A stretch of DNA of 54,658 nt from Candidatus Fokinia solitaria (lineage in GTDB: Bacteria > Pseudomonadota > Alphaproteobacteria > Rickettsiales > Midichloriaceae), in contig CALPOD020000007.1 in the NCBI GenBank assembly GCA_943325105.2, forward strand, positions 1-54,658, read 5' to 3'. Made by a program: the position numbers and the translations under genes. The notes under the pieces were generated by a model, which was not told where the DNA came from, made no database searches, and saw only the letters and a list, made by a program, of their open reading frames with translations. Numbering within the stretch: the first letter of the stretch is position 1; each line of letters opens with the position of its first letter. Below are positions 53,907 through 54,658 of this stretch, one piece after another.

Positions 53907-54658
53907 ATGAAAAATATCCTTATATGTTTGGTTCTGTTATTATTTGTAAGTGAATCAGCCAGTGCGAGATATTATTGTAGTTGTGGTGATGGATTTTGCT
54001 CACATGAAAATCAGGAATGTCGAAGGTGTCAGAACATTAGTGGCTATGTAAATAATAACTGCAGTAGCAAAAATATCACAGCACCAAATAGTAAATATCA
54101 CAGTGCAGCTTTTATAAAACTCAAATCTGTGTACACCGATGACTTTAACATCAGCTATTTTTTTACAATGCAGTACTCATATTGCAAAGCGACAAATTCA
54201 ATATTTTCTACCTTTTCTCAGGATGATTGCATGTCGAATACAACTAAAAAATCATCAGAAATCACATTAGATATAAACAAGATAGTTGGTAGGGAGAGTG
54301 ATTGTTATTCTAACTTACAGCAATTTAGTAATGCTAAGCCAAATGATATTATATTAAATCTTAAAAATAAAGTCTGCCTTATAAAAGTTGATAAGTATTA
54401 TGCGCAATCTCAATATGCAAAAGAATTTCCAATTTCTGCACAAGATGATTTTGATAATGTTATATGCGCTTTTGATGTTACTGGGGGTGGTAGTGCAATA
54501 CAAGATGATATTAATAAATGGAGTGTAATTGGCTGTGCACCTTATCCTATGCCTTCTAGTCCACCACCATTTACGCCTGGATATCTACCAAGTTTATCCT
54601 TTATGGTTCCTGTTATTGGGCACTATTCAGGCTTTAATACTGATACATTATTTCAGAG
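53907..54658 (+). CDS. VirB6-like secretion protein, 3' end outside window
   Basis: The frame runs from the ATG at 53907 to the window end (250 codons visible). It begins with a signal peptide (MKNILICLVLLLFVSESASA) followed by a Cys-rich segment (Cys24, 26, 31, 38, 41: YYCSCGDGFCSHENQECRRC). The later segment NKWSVIGCAPYPMPSSPPPF resembles the GC-x-P-x-P-PPF stretch near the start of the VirB6/TrbL membrane region in Rickettsiales. Membrane segments would be downstream, outside the window. It follows the VirB4-like gene by 10 bases with AGGG immediately before the ATG. Rickettsiales usually have several virB6 paralogues in tandem with virB4. Confidence 0.72.
   Translation, partial: MKNILICLVLLLFVSESASARYYCSCGDGFCSHENQECRRCQNISGYVNNNCSSKNITAPNSKYHSAAFIKLKSVYTDDFNISYFFTMQYSYCKATNSIFSTFSQDDCMSNTTKKSSEITLDINKIVGRESDCYSNLQQFSNAKPNDIILNLKNKVCLIKVDKYYAQSQYAKEFPISAQDDFDNVICAFDVTGGGSAIQDDINKWSVIGCAPYPMPSSPPPFTPGYLPSLSFMVPVIGHYSGFNTDTLFQ

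Overview
The window is A+T-rich bacterial chromosome. It reads as a genome-reduced alphaproteobacterium of the order Rickettsiales that still has flagella and a peptidoglycan pathway, in the manner of the Midichloriaceae or deep-branching flagellated Rickettsiales; the family is an inference. Support comes from four kinds of gene: a VirB4 homologue that has lost its ATPase motifs followed by a VirB6-like gene (rvh-type type IV secretion), an alphaproteobacterial-type SspB, a short SpoT-like HD protein, and housekeeping genes scattered away from their usual operons (rimM without trmD, infB without nusA, pnp without rpsO, a single nuoI, a lone tRNA-Ile). tRNA-His keeps an encoded G-1 opposite C73, the ordinary bacterial state that many other alphaproteobacteria have lost.

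Layout. 1-9.7 kb: end of a SpoT-like HD protein, an ABC-F ATPase with rimM, dapA, an aspartate aminotransferase, murC, an unknown gene with a hairpin leader, serS and a thiolase. 9.7-17.5 kb: a divergent flagellin, pheS, sspB-folC, a secreted repeat protein, aspS with a GNAT gene, and tRNA-His/tRNA-Leu. 17.5-29.3 kb: recN, rluB, a GNAT gene, the pyruvate dehydrogenase E2 gene, nhaA, a PAP2 phosphatase, infB-yciI-like-rppH, skp and csaA. 29.3-36.1 kb: a minus-strand unit of tRNA-Leu, rpmB (frameshifted in a run of nine A), a small lipoprotein and pnp; then an ABC substrate-binding protein, an acetyltransferase, an unknown membrane/coiled-coil gene and lipA. 36.1-47.4 kb: a probable 6S RNA, trxA, a kinase-fold protein, class I aldolase, yebC-smr, tRNA-Ile, an SSS symporter, fliE, lipB, clpP-clpX and a large protein with a SopB/IpgD-type phosphatase signature. 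47.4-54.7 kb: nuoI, mutS, a lipoprotein LD-carboxypeptidase, the degenerate virB4 and the start of a virB6-like gene.

How it fits together. Cell-wall genes (dapA, murC, LD-carboxypeptidase), lipoate genes (lipA, lipB) with their E2 substrate, protein quality control (clpP, clpX, sspB, skp, trxA) and RNA turnover (pnp, rppH) make up a compact core. The most distinctive content is accessory: a kinase-fold protein and a CX5R phosphatase with a phosphoinositide-phosphatase signature, both good candidates for substrates of the type IV secretion system at the right-hand end. Together they suggest a host-membrane lipid-manipulation toolkit.

Architecture is also unusual. Five of the convergent gene pairs interlock on one TTAA or TTAG tetranucleotide, and two protein genes (recN and the Smr-domain gene) end inside a convergent tRNA gene by exactly 22 bases, taking their TGA stop from the antisense of the conserved TTC of the tRNA T-loop. 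No rRNA, CRISPR array, insertion sequence or prophage was seen.
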